From an uncultured Eudoraea sp. (GTDB lineage Bacteria > Bacteroidota > Bacteroidia > Flavobacteriales > Flavobacteriaceae), in assembly GCF_947490415.1 (NCBI RefSeq), contig NZ_CANLGX010000003.1:599147-663146 (forward strand): a DNA stretch of 64,000 bases, read 5' to 3'. The position numbers and the translations under genes were made by a program. This document shows, piece by piece, positions 54,711-63,968 of this stretch. Position 1 is the first letter of the stretch, and each line of letters begins with the position of its first letter. Under the pieces are notes generated by a model. That model was given only the letters and a program-made list of their open reading frames with translations. It was not told where the DNA came from and ran no database searches.

Positions 54711-56003
54711 CTATTTCTTAGTGCTTTTTTTCTGGAAAGCCAAAATCGTTTTATTAATTATAGAAACGCAGTCTAAGAGTTGATCTTCTGTAATGACCAG
54801 GGGTGGTGCAAAACGAATGATATTTCCGTGAGTAGGTTTTGCAAGTAACCCATTTTCTTTCAATGCTAAACATATTTCCCAGGCAGTAGAGCTGTCTTCA
54901 TTGTCATTAATGACAATCGCATTTAAAAGTCCTTTGCCACGTACCAGTTTCACAAGTGCGCTTTTTTCTATTAATTTTCTCATTTCGGAACGGAATATTT
55001 TTCCTAGGTAATACGCATTTTCAGCCAGATTTTCGTTTTTGACCACTTCTAAGGCTGCAATAGCAACTGCACAGGCCAAAGGGTTTCCTCCAAATGTAGA
55101 ACCGTGATTACCGGGTCTAATGACATCCATTATATCATTATCAGCCAGAACAGCGGATACAGGGAAAACACCTCCGGACAAAGCTTTTCCTAAAATCAAT
55201 ATATCAGGTTTCACTTCCGGGGTACCGTTACATAGCTTATCAGTACAGGAACAATTACCACAAGTAGCCAGTAAACGGCCCGTTCTTGCAACACCTGTCT
55301 GCACTTCATCCGCAACAAACAAAACATTCTTTTGCTTGCATAGATTATACGCTTCCTTTAGGTAATCGTCATCCGGAACATAAACACCGGCCTCTCCCTG
55401 TATTGGTTCAACCATAAAAGCGGCAACATTTTCATCCTCCAATGCCTCCCCTAGTGCATTTATATCATTATATCGGATTGAGAAAATCCCAGGAGTAAAC
55501 GGACCAAAATTCTCTGTAGCTATTGGATCATTGGAGGCAGAAATAATGGAAATTGTACGACCATGAAAATTATTTTGGCATACAATTATTTTAGCCTGAT
55601 TCGCATGAATCCCTTTTTTTTCATACCCCCATTTTCTGGCTAGTTTCATCGCAGTTTCCACCGCTTCCGCTCCTGTATTCATAGGTAATACCCTATCAAA
55701 ACCAAAGTATTCGGTTACGTATTTCTCGTATTTACCGAGCATATCATTATAAAATGCTCTGGAAGTAAGAGTTAATTTTTCAGCCTGTTCTTTTAAGGCA
55801 GAAATAATGTGTGGGTGGCAGTGCCCTTGATTAACAGCTGAGTATGCGGATAAAAAATCATAATACTTCTTTCCTTCTACATCCCATACATATACTCCCT
55901 CACCCCTGTTTAAAACCACTGGTAATGGATGATAATTTTGTGCTCCGTATTTAGCTTCCAATGCTATGGCATTTTGGGAAGATATTTTTTCTAATACTGA
56001 CAT
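54711..56003 (-). CDS. rocD: Ornithine aminotransferase
   Basis: A 430-aa class III PLP aminotransferase moving the delta-amino group of ornithine to 2-oxoglutarate, giving glutamate semialdehyde. The PLP lysine is K273 ([18 protein letters not shown]), with D232 (FVADEVQTG) below the cofactor. Between these is an insertion with four cysteines, C248, C251, C253 and C258 ([11 protein letters not shown]), absent from the human and Bacillus enzymes as I recall them and probably a metal site. Confidence 0.94.
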   Translation of the reverse strand: MSVLEKISSQNAIALEAKYGAQNYHPLPVVLNRGEGVYVWDVEGKKYYDFLSAYSAVNQGHCHPHIISALKEQAEKLTLTSRAFYNDMLGKYEKYVTEYFGFDRVLPMNTGAEAVETAMKLARKWGYEKKGIHANQAKIIVCQNNFHGRTISIISASNDPIATENFGPFTPGIFSIRYNDINALGEALEDENVAAFMVEPIQGEAGVYVPDDDYLKEAYNLCKQKNVLFVADEVQTGVARTGRLLATCGNCSCTDKLCNGTPEVKPDILILGKALSGGVFPVSAVLADNDIMDVIRPGNHGSTFGGNPLACAVAIAALEVVKNENLAENAYYLGKIFRSEMRKLIEKSALVKLVRGKGLLNAIVINDNEDSSTAWEICLALKENGLLAKPTHGNIIRFAPPLVITEDQLLDCVSIINKTILAFQKKSTKK

Positions 56004-56127
56004 TTTTCGGACAATTTAGATAAAACTTTAGCTATTCCTTCTTTGGGAGAGAAATCATCCAATGCAGAAGCGCTAAATTACAAATTATGACGCTATTTAT
56101 GAAATAAGCTATCCCTTCTTGTATTCC

Positions 56128-56511
56128 TTATTTTTCTATCCTTGCAAGAGTTGCAATTTGCAATTCCAATCGCTTGAGTTCACGAAGAATATCGTTCTTA
56201 TCCATTTGCATCCAAACAAACAGCTTAAGCATTCCCATAGCTATCATACTCAAAAAACCAGCAGATGCCCATTTTATGAGTTCGTTAGTGTTCTCTGTAC
56301 TAAAAAACCGGACAATACAATAAACGAATGCCATAAACATTAGTAAGTGTACCACATTCATAATAGCTGCCAACCATCCCAGTTTTCCCTTATAAACTTC
56401 TCCTATTTTACCCATAAGATTTTGTTCTTCCAGCTCATCGTAAAAAGCAGCCTCTTCTTTAGATAAAGTTTCTTTGATTAATTCGTCAATTTTTTCTGTC
56501 TTCTTATTCAT
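56128..56511 (-). CDS. DUF6768-like membrane protein, putative partner of the sigma factor
   Basis: A 127-aa protein with a charged cytosolic N-terminus (EKIDELIKETLSKEEAAFYDELEEQN), two transmembrane helices (about 45-68 and 80-100) and a short helical end. It overlaps the upstream ECF sigma gene by 8 nt. The layout is like small membrane anti-sigma or accessory proteins, and the sequence resembles DUF6768. No zinc-binding anti-sigma HXXXCXXC motif is present, so the role is inferred from position. Confidence 0.7.
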   Translation of the reverse strand: MNKKTEKIDELIKETLSKEEAAFYDELEEQNLMGKIGEVYKGKLGWLAAIMNVVHLLMFMAFVYCIVRFFSTENTNELIKWASAGFLSMIAMGMLKLFVWMQMDKNDILRELKRLELQIATLARIEK

Positions 56512-57052
56512 GATTTCTGTTTTTTAAAATTGTTTTTAATTTTTCACGGGCATGGTATAGTCTTGATTTTACTGTCCCTGCTGATTTGTTCAAAATCTCA
56601 CTGATTTCCTTGAGGGAATACTCCTCCAAATAAAACAACCGAAGAACAACTTGTTGATCTTGAGGCAAACCTTTAATAGCCGTATAAACTTTTGCAAGAT
56701 CAGATTCTTTGTGGTCCAAATCATTATCCGTTTTCGGCTCTTTATAGTACTCCTTTAATTTTTCTCTATCTCTTTGATTTTTGTTTAAATAATCAATGGA
56801 TTTTCTGGTGACAATCTGCATCGCCCAACTACCAAAACTGTCAGGTTTTTTTAAATTGGGTAGTTTTTTTATAATTAATCCCCAGCTGTCCTGAACAATA
56901 TCTTTAGCTATATCTATATCATAAGTGAACCAATAAGCGTGGTTACACATTTTTGAATTATATCGCTTCACTAATAAGGAAAATGCCTTCTTATTCCCTG
57001 ATCGATATTGCAAAACCAATAATCCTTCGAATATTTTTTTAGCGTTTCCCAT
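56504..57052 (-). CDS. ECF-type RNA polymerase sigma factor
   Basis: A 182-aa sigma-70 family protein of region 2 plus region 4 only. Region 2 holds the DIAKDIVQDSWGLIIKKL helix, and region 4 the helix-turn-helix LKEISEILNKSAGTVKSRLYHAREKL. There is no separate region 3. It is followed, with an 8-nt overlap, by the putative membrane partner. A GAAC...GTC element upstream could be its own target promoter. Confidence 0.92.
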   Translation of the reverse strand: MGNAKKIFEGLLVLQYRSGNKKAFSLLVKRYNSKMCNHAYWFTYDIDIAKDIVQDSWGLIIKKLPNLKKPDSFGSWAMQIVTRKSIDYLNKNQRDREKLKEYYKEPKTDNDLDHKESDLAKVYTAIKGLPQDQQVVLRLFYLEEYSLKEISEILNKSAGTVKSRLYHAREKLKTILKNRNHE

Positions 57053-57067
57053 TTCTTATTCTACACT

Positions 57068-57097
57068 AGAGACCGATTAATTCTAAAAAGGTTCAAT
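57068..57097 (-). promoter_or_regulatory. Possible ECF-type autoregulatory promoter
   Basis: On the minus strand GAACC is followed at about 14-15 nt by GGTC, close to the ECF consensus (-35 GAAC, -10 GTC), just upstream of the sigma gene. The match is short and the spacing slightly off. Confidence 0.3.
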
Positions 57098-57158
57098 TTT
57101 TTTGCCTTTTTTTCTTTAATTCCTCTTAAAGATAAGATTAAAGATTCGCCGTAAATAG

Positions 57159-57166
57159 TATTTTTG
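57159..57166 (+). promoter_or_regulatory. -7 box directly in front of rlmD
   Basis: TATTTTTG ends 4 nt before the ATG at 57171, implying a leaderless transcript if used. No -33 TTG at the expected distance. Confidence 0.4.
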
Positions 57167-57170
57167 CGGC

Positions 57171-58586
57171 ATGAGAAAAAGCAGGACCCGTCAGATTTTT
57201 GAGAATGTAGCCGTCATAGATGCAGGTGCCAAGGGAAAAGCCATTGGTAAAGCACCAGATGGCAGAGTTATTTTCATCTCCAACGCTGTACCAGGGGATG
57301 TTGTGGATGTTTGTACCACAAAAAAAAGAAAGGCTTATTTTGAGGGCGTAGCTACAACTTTTCACACCTTGTCTGATAAGCGTACGAAACCTGAATGTGA
57401 GCATTTTGGAACTTGTGGAGGATGCAAATGGCAACATATGGGTTACGAGCACCAATTATTCTACAAACAAAAAGAAGTTGAAAACAATTTAAGACGAATA
57501 GGTCATTTGGAAATTCCAGATATTACTCCAATAATTGGGTCTGATCAAAAATATTTTTACCGTAATAAAATGGAATTCTCATTTTCTGACAGCAGGTGGC
57601 TAACCCAGGAAGAGATCAATTCAAAAAATGAAATAACAGATAAAAATGCAATTGGTTTTCATATTCCGGGAATGTGGGATAAGATACTGGATATTAAAAA
57701 ATGTCATTTACAATCAGATCCTTCCAATGACATACGCCTGGAAATAAAAAAATATGCTCTGTCAAATGAACTTAGCTTTTTTAATCCGAGAAATCAAAAG
57801 GGGCTTTTGCGAACACTGATGATAAGAACGTCATCTACTAAAGAAGTCATGGTCCTCATCCAATTCTATGATGATGATGAGAACAAACGAAATGGATTGT
57901 TAAATCACCTGAAGACTAAATTCCCACAAATTAACTCATTATTATATGTTATTAACCGCAAGGGTAATGACACAATTTATGATCAGGAAATTAACTGCCA
58001 TTACGGTAAAGAATATATCTACGAACAAATGGAGGGTCTTAAATTTAAGATCACTGCAAAGTCGTTTTATCAGACCAATTCTCTTCAGGCCTATGAGCTT
58101 TACAAAGTAGTTAGAAAATTTGCAGGTTTAAATAAAACGGAGCTGGTTTATGACCTTTATACTGGAATAGGTACTATTGCACAATTTATTGCTGCTGAAG
58201 CTTATAAAGTTATAGGAATTGAGGCAATACCGGAAGCCATTTTAGCGGCCGAAACAAATGCTCAGGAGAATAACATTAACAATGTAACTTTTTTCTCAGG
58301 AGATATGAAAAACATACTTAGTGATGAGTTTGTGGTCGTTAACGGAAGACCAGACATAATAATAACTGATCCGCCGCGAGATGGGATGCATAAAGATGTG
58401 GTCAGTCAAATACTTGAAATTGCACCGGAAAAAATTGTTTATGTTAGCTGTAATAGTGCCACCCAGGCACGTGATCTGGAACTTATGAACGAGGCATATC
58501 AAATAAAAAAAATACAGCCGGTAGACATGTTTCCACAAACACATCACGTAGAAAATGTTGTACTTTTGGAAAAACGGATCCATTGA
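57171..58586 (+). CDS. rlmD: 23S rRNA (uracil-5-)-methyltransferase RlmD/RumA
   Basis: A 471-aa SAM-dependent m5U methyltransferase. It has an N-terminal TRAM RNA-binding domain (about 5-62), an iron-sulfur cluster motif with C76, C82 and C85 (CEHFGTCGGC) plus a later Cys in IKKCHLQ, and the methyltransferase core with YDLYTGIGTIAQFIA, ITDPPRDGMH and the catalytic C427 in VYVSCNSATQARDL. The presence of the Fe-S Cys set supports RlmD rather than the clusterless paralogues. It heads a three-gene unit. Confidence 0.95.
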   Translation: MRKSRTRQIFENVAVIDAGAKGKAIGKAPDGRVIFISNAVPGDVVDVCTTKKRKAYFEGVATTFHTLSDKRTKPECEHFGTCGGCKWQHMGYEHQLFYKQKEVENNLRRIGHLEIPDITPIIGSDQKYFYRNKMEFSFSDSRWLTQEEINSKNEITDKNAIGFHIPGMWDKILDIKKCHLQSDPSNDIRLEIKKYALSNELSFFNPRNQKGLLRTLMIRTSSTKEVMVLIQFYDDDENKRNGLLNHLKTKFPQINSLLYVINRKGNDTIYDQEINCHYGKEYIYEQMEGLKFKITAKSFYQTNSLQAYELYKVVRKFAGLNKTELVYDLYTGIGTIAQFIAAEAYKVIGIEAIPEAILAAETNAQENNINNVTFFSGDMKNILSDEFVVVNGRPDIIITDPPRDGMHKDVVSQILEIAPEKIVYVSCNSATQARDLELMNEAYQIKKIQPVDMFPQTHHVENVVLLEKRIH

Positions 58587-58627
58587 TAAAGAAAGTCTGA
58601 TATGCTTAATAAATTTACCAACTAGGT

Positions 58628-59131
58628 ATGGAAAAAATAAGGATTCTCCTACTTGTTCTAATAGTGATTATTTCCTTTACTGCCTGTGAAAAAGACGATA
58701 TCTGCGTGGATGGCAATACACCTCTACTGATCATTCGATTTTATGATAGTGAAAACCCGGGTGAATTGAAAGCCGTACCCAGTTTAAGAGTTGTTGGTTT
58801 AGGTCAATCTTCCACGGTTAACACATTTGCTGATAGAACTTCTTTAGATTCAATTGCGCTGCCTTTAAGAATAAATGAAGCCAACACCGGGTTTATATTG
58901 ATTTCTGATTCAGCTGATGAAGACGACCTGGAAACAGGCAACAATGATACACTCACTTTTGACTATAGTACGCTGGAAGTTTTTATTTCGAGGGCCTGTG
59001 GTTATATTGCAAATTATGATGACTTAGGTGAATTACTTACTTCAGACAGTGAAAACTGGATCCAAAACATCGAAATAGTTTCGCCTTTAATACAACAGCA
59101 AGACAGCGCCCATGTTAAGATATTTCATTAG
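58628..59131 (+). CDS. DUF6452-like lipoprotein
   Basis: A 167-aa lipoprotein (lipobox ISFTAC) with acidic mature part starting EKDDICVDGNTPLL and one later Cys in SRACGYIAN, so Cys26 and that Cys could pair. It resembles the DUF6452 family, small outer membrane proteins of Bacteroidota. It is joined to rlmD by a 41-nt gap and overlaps the following gene by 20 nt. Function unknown. Confidence 0.75.
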   Translation: MEKIRILLLVLIVIISFTACEKDDICVDGNTPLLIIRFYDSENPGELKAVPSLRVVGLGQSSTVNTFADRTSLDSIALPLRINEANTGFILISDSADEDDLETGNNDTLTFDYSTLEVFISRACGYIANYDDLGELLTSDSENWIQNIEIVSPLIQQQDSAHVKIFH

Positions 59132-59897
59132 TTGTTTTTTTCTTTTCAGCTTCTGTTTAAGTGAAGCACAGTCGGATTCTTTGCAATTAGGTTCCAGAGA
59201 TTCAACAAGTTTTGGCCAACGTTATGGACTGCGCATTGGTGTTGATTTAAGCAAACCGATTAGAGCACTTTTAGATAGTGATTATTCTGGCCTGGAATTC
59301 GTAGCGGACTATCGAATTACTAAAAAACTTTACATTGCAGCTGAGTTTGGTAACGAAGAAAAAACGAGTTTTGAAGCTCTTGAAAATATAGATGACATTA
59401 ATAGAGTTGAGTTATATAACTATACTACCTCTGGAAGTTATGTTAAGCTTGGAGTTGATTTTAACACCTACGAGAATTGGTTCGGCATGACTAATGCTAT
59501 AGTTTTTGGCGCCAGATATGCGGGAAGCTCTTTTAGCCAGACTTTAAATAATTATACAATTTATGACAGCAACAGGTATTGGAATCCAACTAATTTTGCT
59601 CCGGGATCTGGTTCGTCAGAAGAATTCAGCGGTTTAACTGCTACTTGGTTAGAGTTTCTTTTAGGAATTAAAGTTGAACTATTTGCAAATATATATCTTG
59701 GCGCCAGTGTTAGGCTCGCATATCTATTCACGAATAAAGAAGCTGATTTCTTACCAAACTTATGGATACCCGGTTTCAATAAGGTAAATGATAATAGTAA
59801 ATTTGGAGCAGGATATAACTATTCCATTTCTTACTTCATCCCTTTATACAGGAAAAAGGCCAATAAAAAGAAGAATGAAAACCCTCCGGAAGAATAA
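59112..59897 (+). CDS. DUF6048-like outer membrane protein
   Basis: A 261-aa exported protein with a signal peptide (about 1-19, ending SEAQ). The mature part has repeated amphipathic strands with aromatic girdle residues (YGLRIGVDLSKPI, YITKKLYIAAEFG-like runs, ending SISYFIPLYRKK), which fits a small beta barrel of the DUF6048 family. Paired with the DUF6452-type lipoprotein by a 20-nt overlap, it may form an outer membrane complex. Confidence 0.75.
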   Translation: MLRYFISCFFLFSFCLSEAQSDSLQLGSRDSTSFGQRYGLRIGVDLSKPIRALLDSDYSGLEFVADYRITKKLYIAAEFGNEEKTSFEALENIDDINRVELYNYTTSGSYVKLGVDFNTYENWFGMTNAIVFGARYAGSSFSQTLNNYTIYDSNRYWNPTNFAPGSGSSEEFSGLTATWLEFLLGIKVELFANIYLGASVRLAYLFTNKEADFLPNLWIPGFNKVNDNSKFGAGYNYSISYFIPLYRKKANKKKNENPPEE

Positions 59898-59964
59898 TTC
59901 AAATTTTCCTGATTTCTTTTGAATCAAAATACTTAAGTACAAAAGCTTTAATCTTAGGATTTAT

Positions 59965-61131
59965 TTACTCGACCTGATTGTTGTATTTAGCTTTTTTACT
60001 ACCCTTGTACATAACATACTTTACCAGGCGAGATTCCAAATGACTGTTAAATACTTTTATTTTCCGTGAAGGACGAAGCCCGACAAATTTTAAAGCTTCA
60101 AGGTTAGATGTAATGAACCATGCATCTGTTCCGGGATAATTTTTCTTTAAAGTATCCCCTATGTTCCCATAAAATTCTTCCATTTCAATATTTAACCGCT
60201 CTCCATAAGGAGGATTAAACACCATATGTAAATGGTTTTCTGTGAATTTTTCTGATTCAAAGAAATTTTTACGTTCAATAGAAATGTATTCTGAGAGATT
60301 GGCATTTTCTACATTATCAATTGCCTTTTGTACTGCCGAAGGTGCTTTATCATAACCAGTGATCTTATAATGAAACTCCCTTGTTTTATTTAGGCTACTT
60401 TCAACTATTTTCTCATAAAGTTCACTGTCAAAATCCTGCCATTTTTCAAATGCAAATTCCTTGCGATTTATATTTGCCGGTATATTGCATGCGATCATCG
60501 CCGCTTCTGTTAAGAATGTCCCACTGCCGCACATCGGATCTAAAAAATGAGACTGCCCATCCCATCCGCTTAAGAGAAGAAGCCCCGCTGCCAAAACTTC
60601 ATTGATTGGAGCAATGTTGGTTGCTGTTCTGTAACCTCTTTGATGCAATGAGCGACCGGAAGTATCAAGGGATACATTACACTGGTTCATTTGGATGTGG
60701 ATATTTAAACGTAATTCCGGAAACTTAATATCCACATCAGGTCGCTTACCAACAGTATCACGAAATTTATCTACTATGGCATCCTTTGTTTTTTGAGACA
60801 CATAAAGTGAATGTGTAAAGTTTTCTGAATTAACCGTCGCATCAATGGCAAAAGTTATTTCCGGATTTAGGTATTTGGACCATTCCATCTCATATATCTT
60901 CTTATAAAGATCTGTTTCATCTTTTACATAGAATGAGTGAATAGGCTTTAATATCTTTATTGCGGTACGAAGACATAAATTGGCTTTATACATAAAACCG
61001 GTATCGCCTTCAAAAGAAACCATCCTTATGCCTTCAACAACATTTACCGCTCCCAGGTTTCGCAATTCCTTTGCTAATATTTCCTCAAAACCAAACATGG
61101 TCTTGGCAACCATTTTAAAATTATTACCCAT
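59965..61131 (-). CDS. THUMP-domain RNA methyltransferase (RlmL/UPF0020-like)
   Basis: A 388-aa protein with a ferredoxin-like/THUMP N-terminus (about 1-160; FKMVAKTMFGFEEILAKELRNLG) and a Rossmann methyltransferase domain with FLDPMCGSGTFLTEAA and the catalytic NPPYGERL. This matches the N-terminal RlmL part that makes m2G in 23S rRNA; the RlmK half is absent, as in other Bacteroidota. ATG 61131 is chosen because the sequence before it (MAFFKCT) is not conserved-looking. Confidence 0.9.
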   Translation of the reverse strand: MGNNFKMVAKTMFGFEEILAKELRNLGAVNVVEGIRMVSFEGDTGFMYKANLCLRTAIKILKPIHSFYVKDETDLYKKIYEMEWSKYLNPEITFAIDATVNSENFTHSLYVSQKTKDAIVDKFRDTVGKRPDVDIKFPELRLNIHIQMNQCNVSLDTSGRSLHQRGYRTATNIAPINEVLAAGLLLLSGWDGQSHFLDPMCGSGTFLTEAAMIACNIPANINRKEFAFEKWQDFDSELYEKIVESSLNKTREFHYKITGYDKAPSAVQKAIDNVENANLSEYISIERKNFFESEKFTENHLHMVFNPPYGERLNIEMEEFYGNIGDTLKKNYPGTDAWFITSNLEALKFVGLRPSRKIKVFNSHLESRLVKYVMYKGSKKAKYNNQVE

Positions 61132-61151
61132 AGTACATTTAAAGAATGCCA

Positions 61152-61159
61152 CAAAAATA
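61152..61159 (-). promoter_or_regulatory. -7 box of the THUMP methyltransferase gene
   Basis: The minus strand reads TATTTTTG, 20 nt before the ATG at 61131. No TTG at the expected -33 distance. Confidence 0.35.
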
Positions 61160-61213
61160 CATTAATTTTATCCACATTGTTTTTCAGTAAACCTAATACC
61201 ACTTAAATTAAAC

Positions 61214-61885
61214 ATGACTTATATTTTACTGATCATTGCTGTTCTATTAAGTTTTGGGTTTGTGGTCCTTACAAGACCTAAAAAGAAAGAAGGCCTTCGC
61301 TTGTTACTGGCATTCAGTGGTTCATTTTTATTAGCGCTTACACTTTTTGAACTTCTGCCGGAAGTCTACAAACAAGCTGATCCTAAGATAATTGGGATAT
61401 TTATTATGCTTGGGATTCTCCTTCAGATTTTTTTAGAGTTCTTTTCAAAAGGTGCGGAACATGGTCATGTACATCTAAATAGCCAAGAAAGTAATTTTCC
61501 TTGGTTACTTTTTATAAGTCTTTGCCTTCATGCATTCTTAGAAGGTATTCCTATAAACGAGAACAATGATATAATATATGGCATTTTGGTTCATAAAGTA
61601 CCAATAGCCATTATTCTAAGTATCTTCCTCGTAGGTTCCAAAATTAATATTTTCTATGGGTCATTGTTTATGGTATTCTTTTCTATAATGACACCTCTGG
61701 GAAGTTATGCAGCCTCAAAGTTCGATTTTATCTCAGATTATAGCGCTCCAATTACAGCATTAGTTATAGGTGTATTTCTCCATATTTCTACTGTTATCCT
61801 TTTTGAGAGCTCTGAAGGTCACACCTTCAATATTAGAAAGTTAACGGCCATTGTACTTGGAACAGCGATAGCATATTTTATCTAG
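61214..61885 (+). CDS. ZIP-family metal transporter
   Basis: A 223-aa integral membrane protein with about eight helices of the ZIP family. A cytosolic loop has HGHVH (about 88-92), and transmembrane metal-site motifs SLCLHAFLEGIPI (H and E) and VHKVPIAIIL are present. It imports divalent metals, probably zinc or iron. The 3' end overlaps the convergent PAQR gene by 4 nt. Confidence 0.92.
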   Translation: MTYILLIIAVLLSFGFVVLTRPKKKEGLRLLLAFSGSFLLALTLFELLPEVYKQADPKIIGIFIMLGILLQIFLEFFSKGAEHGHVHLNSQESNFPWLLFISLCLHAFLEGIPINENNDIIYGILVHKVPIAIILSIFLVGSKINIFYGSLFMVFFSIMTPLGSYAASKFDFISDYSAPITALVIGVFLHISTVILFESSEGHTFNIRKLTAIVLGTAIAYFI

Positions 61886-62508
61886 ATTACTGCAAAGGCA
61901 ATATACAGCCAATGACTTATGGCACCGCCCAATACCATGAAATGCCATATGAGATGGTTATACGGTATACGTTTAAAAGCATAGAAAAAAATACCTGTTG
62001 TATAAAAAAAACCTCCCAGCATCAGTAAATAAAGGCCAGCTTTGGAGGTATTTGAAAGCAGATTTTGAAGGTCAAAAACTACCAACCAACCCATAAAAAG
62101 ATATAGTATAAGAGACAACACCTCAAATTTTCCTGTAAAAAATAGCTTGAGCATCGTGCCTGCTATAGCAATTCCCCAAATAGTATAAAAAATTAACCAT
62201 CCATTCCCATCCTCTAAAGTGATTAGGGCCACGGGTGTATAAGTCCCTGCTATTAAGTAGTAGATACATATATGATCCAAAACCCTGAGTTTCATCTTTA
62301 CTGATTGGGTAGAAACATAATGATAAAGTGTCGATGCAAGGAACAGGAGGATTATTGAGATGCTATAAACAACTAGGGAGATAGTTGAATACTCAGTTTT
62401 TTGAGTATCAAACTTTAAAAGCAAATAGAATCCAATTATACCCAGTAAAATCCCAATTCCGTGGGATATGGCATTTAGCTTTTCTTCTTTGTGATAATCT
62501 ATCTTCAC
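61882..62508 (-). CDS. Hemolysin III/PAQR-family membrane protein
   Basis: A 208-aa seven-helix protein of the YqfA/TrhA group, with EEKLNAISHGIGILLG at the start, LYHYVSTQSVKMKLRVLDHICIYYLIAGTYTP (residues 61-92) and the C-terminal HLIWHFMVLGGAISHWLYI. The spaced histidines form the zinc site of PAQR proteins. Bacterial members affect membrane lipid balance; true haemolysis is not implied. It overlaps the amidohydrolase gene by 1 nt. Confidence 0.92.
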   Translation of the reverse strand: MKIDYHKEEKLNAISHGIGILLGIIGFYLLLKFDTQKTEYSTISLVVYSISIILLFLASTLYHYVSTQSVKMKLRVLDHICIYYLIAGTYTPVALITLEDGNGWLIFYTIWGIAIAGTMLKLFFTGKFEVLSLILYLFMGWLVVFDLQNLLSNTSKAGLYLLMLGGFFYTTGIFFYAFKRIPYNHLIWHFMVLGGAISHWLYIAFAVI

Positions 62509-63845
62509 TATTTATAGCGCTTTCCACGCTTTATAACCATATCCACGTCTTGCAATAAACTAATATATCTCAAAACGTCTCCATTTACAGCAATAATATC
62601 TGCGTATTTACCTGGGGTTATGGTCCCCACTTCATCCGCCACTCCCATCCATAAGGCCGGCCAGTAAGTTGCAGATCTAATAGCATACATGGGGTCTATT
62701 CCAAATTCATTAACCCAAACATCTAATTCATTCCAGGTAGATTGACTATGAAATTTTGTTGGTATTCCACTATCAGTACCGACGAGAAGAACAACACCTG
62801 CATCAAGTAATTGGTTAATTTTAGTTTTTAATGTAGGTTTTCTAGAAGGTGTCAATTGATAATAAGGTAGTCTATCCGGGTGAGCCAGACTTCTCTTAAT
62901 ATCGGTTACAATACTATCTGGTAGCCCAAGATGCCAGGAATCATTATCCAGTTTTTCTGGGTTATCACGGACATATTCATAATTATATAGACCTTCAACT
63001 GTTGGACACCAGAAAAGGGGTCCCATATTCATTTGAGCGGTTCTCTCTTTAATCATTTCCATGATATCATCCGGGTATTTGGGTGCGGAAGACAATCCGG
63101 TATGTTCAAAACAATCCACATTTACCTCCAATCCTCTTCTAATTTCTTCCGGCCTATGCCCATGTGCCACAACTTTTAAATTATTTTTATGGGCTTCATC
63201 CACAACAGCCCTTAGCTCTTCCATAGTCATTTGGTCCTGATCAATAAGTTTGATGACATCTACCCCTGCATCGGCTAACTTTCGAATTTTTTTTCTTCCA
63301 TCCTCAGGGCTGTCCACCCCCCATCTAAAATCTTCTGTCCCTGGATAGGGTTTATGCTGAATAAAAGGTCCCGAAACATAAAGAGTGGCACCGGGGATTT
63401 CTCCGTTATTAATCGCGTCTCTTACCGCTATACTCTCTTTAAGAGGGGCTCCTAAATCCCTGGCACTGGTAACTCCGGCCATGAGTAATTGATGGGCAGA
63501 AGATGGCATAATAACATCTCCAAATAGTGGAGGATAGGTTTTATCCCAATAGGCATAGTCGGCGTGGCCATTGATCATGGTATGGACATGCATATCCCAT
63601 AGGCCAGGAAGTACTGTCATTCCTTCTGTAGAAATAATTTCTGCATTGGCCGGTATGGTGATGTTACCTTTTGTTCCTACGTTCTTTATTTTTTGGCCTT
63701 CAATGATGATAACACTATTTTTAATTGGATCAGAACCGAACCCATCAATAAGAGTTCCACCAACTAAGGCTTTAATTTTATTTTCTTGAGAAGAAATTAT
63801 TAATGTAAATAGGCAGATTATTATTGTCAGTGCTTGTTTGTGCAT
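62508..63845 (-). CDS. Exported metal-dependent amidohydrolase
   Basis: A 445-aa amidohydrolase with a cleavable signal peptide (about 1-20), so it acts in the periplasm or outside. The metal-binding WDMHVHTM motif is followed by a lysine in DVIKLI (likely carboxylated), VVAHGHRPEE, CFEHTGL and the final Asp in VGTDSGIPT. This set is that of imidazolonepropionase/prolidase-like members of the superfamily. The substrate is unknown. Confidence 0.92.
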   Translation of the reverse strand: MHKQALTIIICLFTLIISSQENKIKALVGGTLIDGFGSDPIKNSVIIIEGQKIKNVGTKGNITIPANAEIISTEGMTVLPGLWDMHVHTMINGHADYAYWDKTYPPLFGDVIMPSSAHQLLMAGVTSARDLGAPLKESIAVRDAINNGEIPGATLYVSGPFIQHKPYPGTEDFRWGVDSPEDGRKKIRKLADAGVDVIKLIDQDQMTMEELRAVVDEAHKNNLKVVAHGHRPEEIRRGLEVNVDCFEHTGLSSAPKYPDDIMEMIKERTAQMNMGPLFWCPTVEGLYNYEYVRDNPEKLDNDSWHLGLPDSIVTDIKRSLAHPDRLPYYQLTPSRKPTLKTKINQLLDAGVVLLVGTDSGIPTKFHSQSTWNELDVWVNEFGIDPMYAIRSATYWPALWMGVADEVGTITPGKYADIIAVNGDVLRYISLLQDVDMVIKRGKRYK

Positions 63846-63928
63846 CGTTTTGTTTCTTTTTATAAAGATAGGAAAAACATATAGTGTGTTTTTACTTTTT
63901 TGGTGAGCCAGAAGAGAAATTATTGATC

Positions 63929-63966
63929 AAAAAAAAGGATCCCGACCAAATGAATGATCGGGATCC
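63929..63966 (-). terminator. rrn operon terminator
   Basis: GGATCCCGA (63937-63945) pairs perfectly with TCGGGATCC (63958-63966), and on the minus strand eight T residues follow (complement of A 63929-63936). It lies just after the 5S gene end. Confidence 0.9.
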
Positions 63967-63968
63967 TC

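Noticed and set aside
61882..62508. Haemolysin toxin
   Set aside because: The hemolysin III name is historical; the sequence is a PAQR-type membrane protein with no toxin feature.
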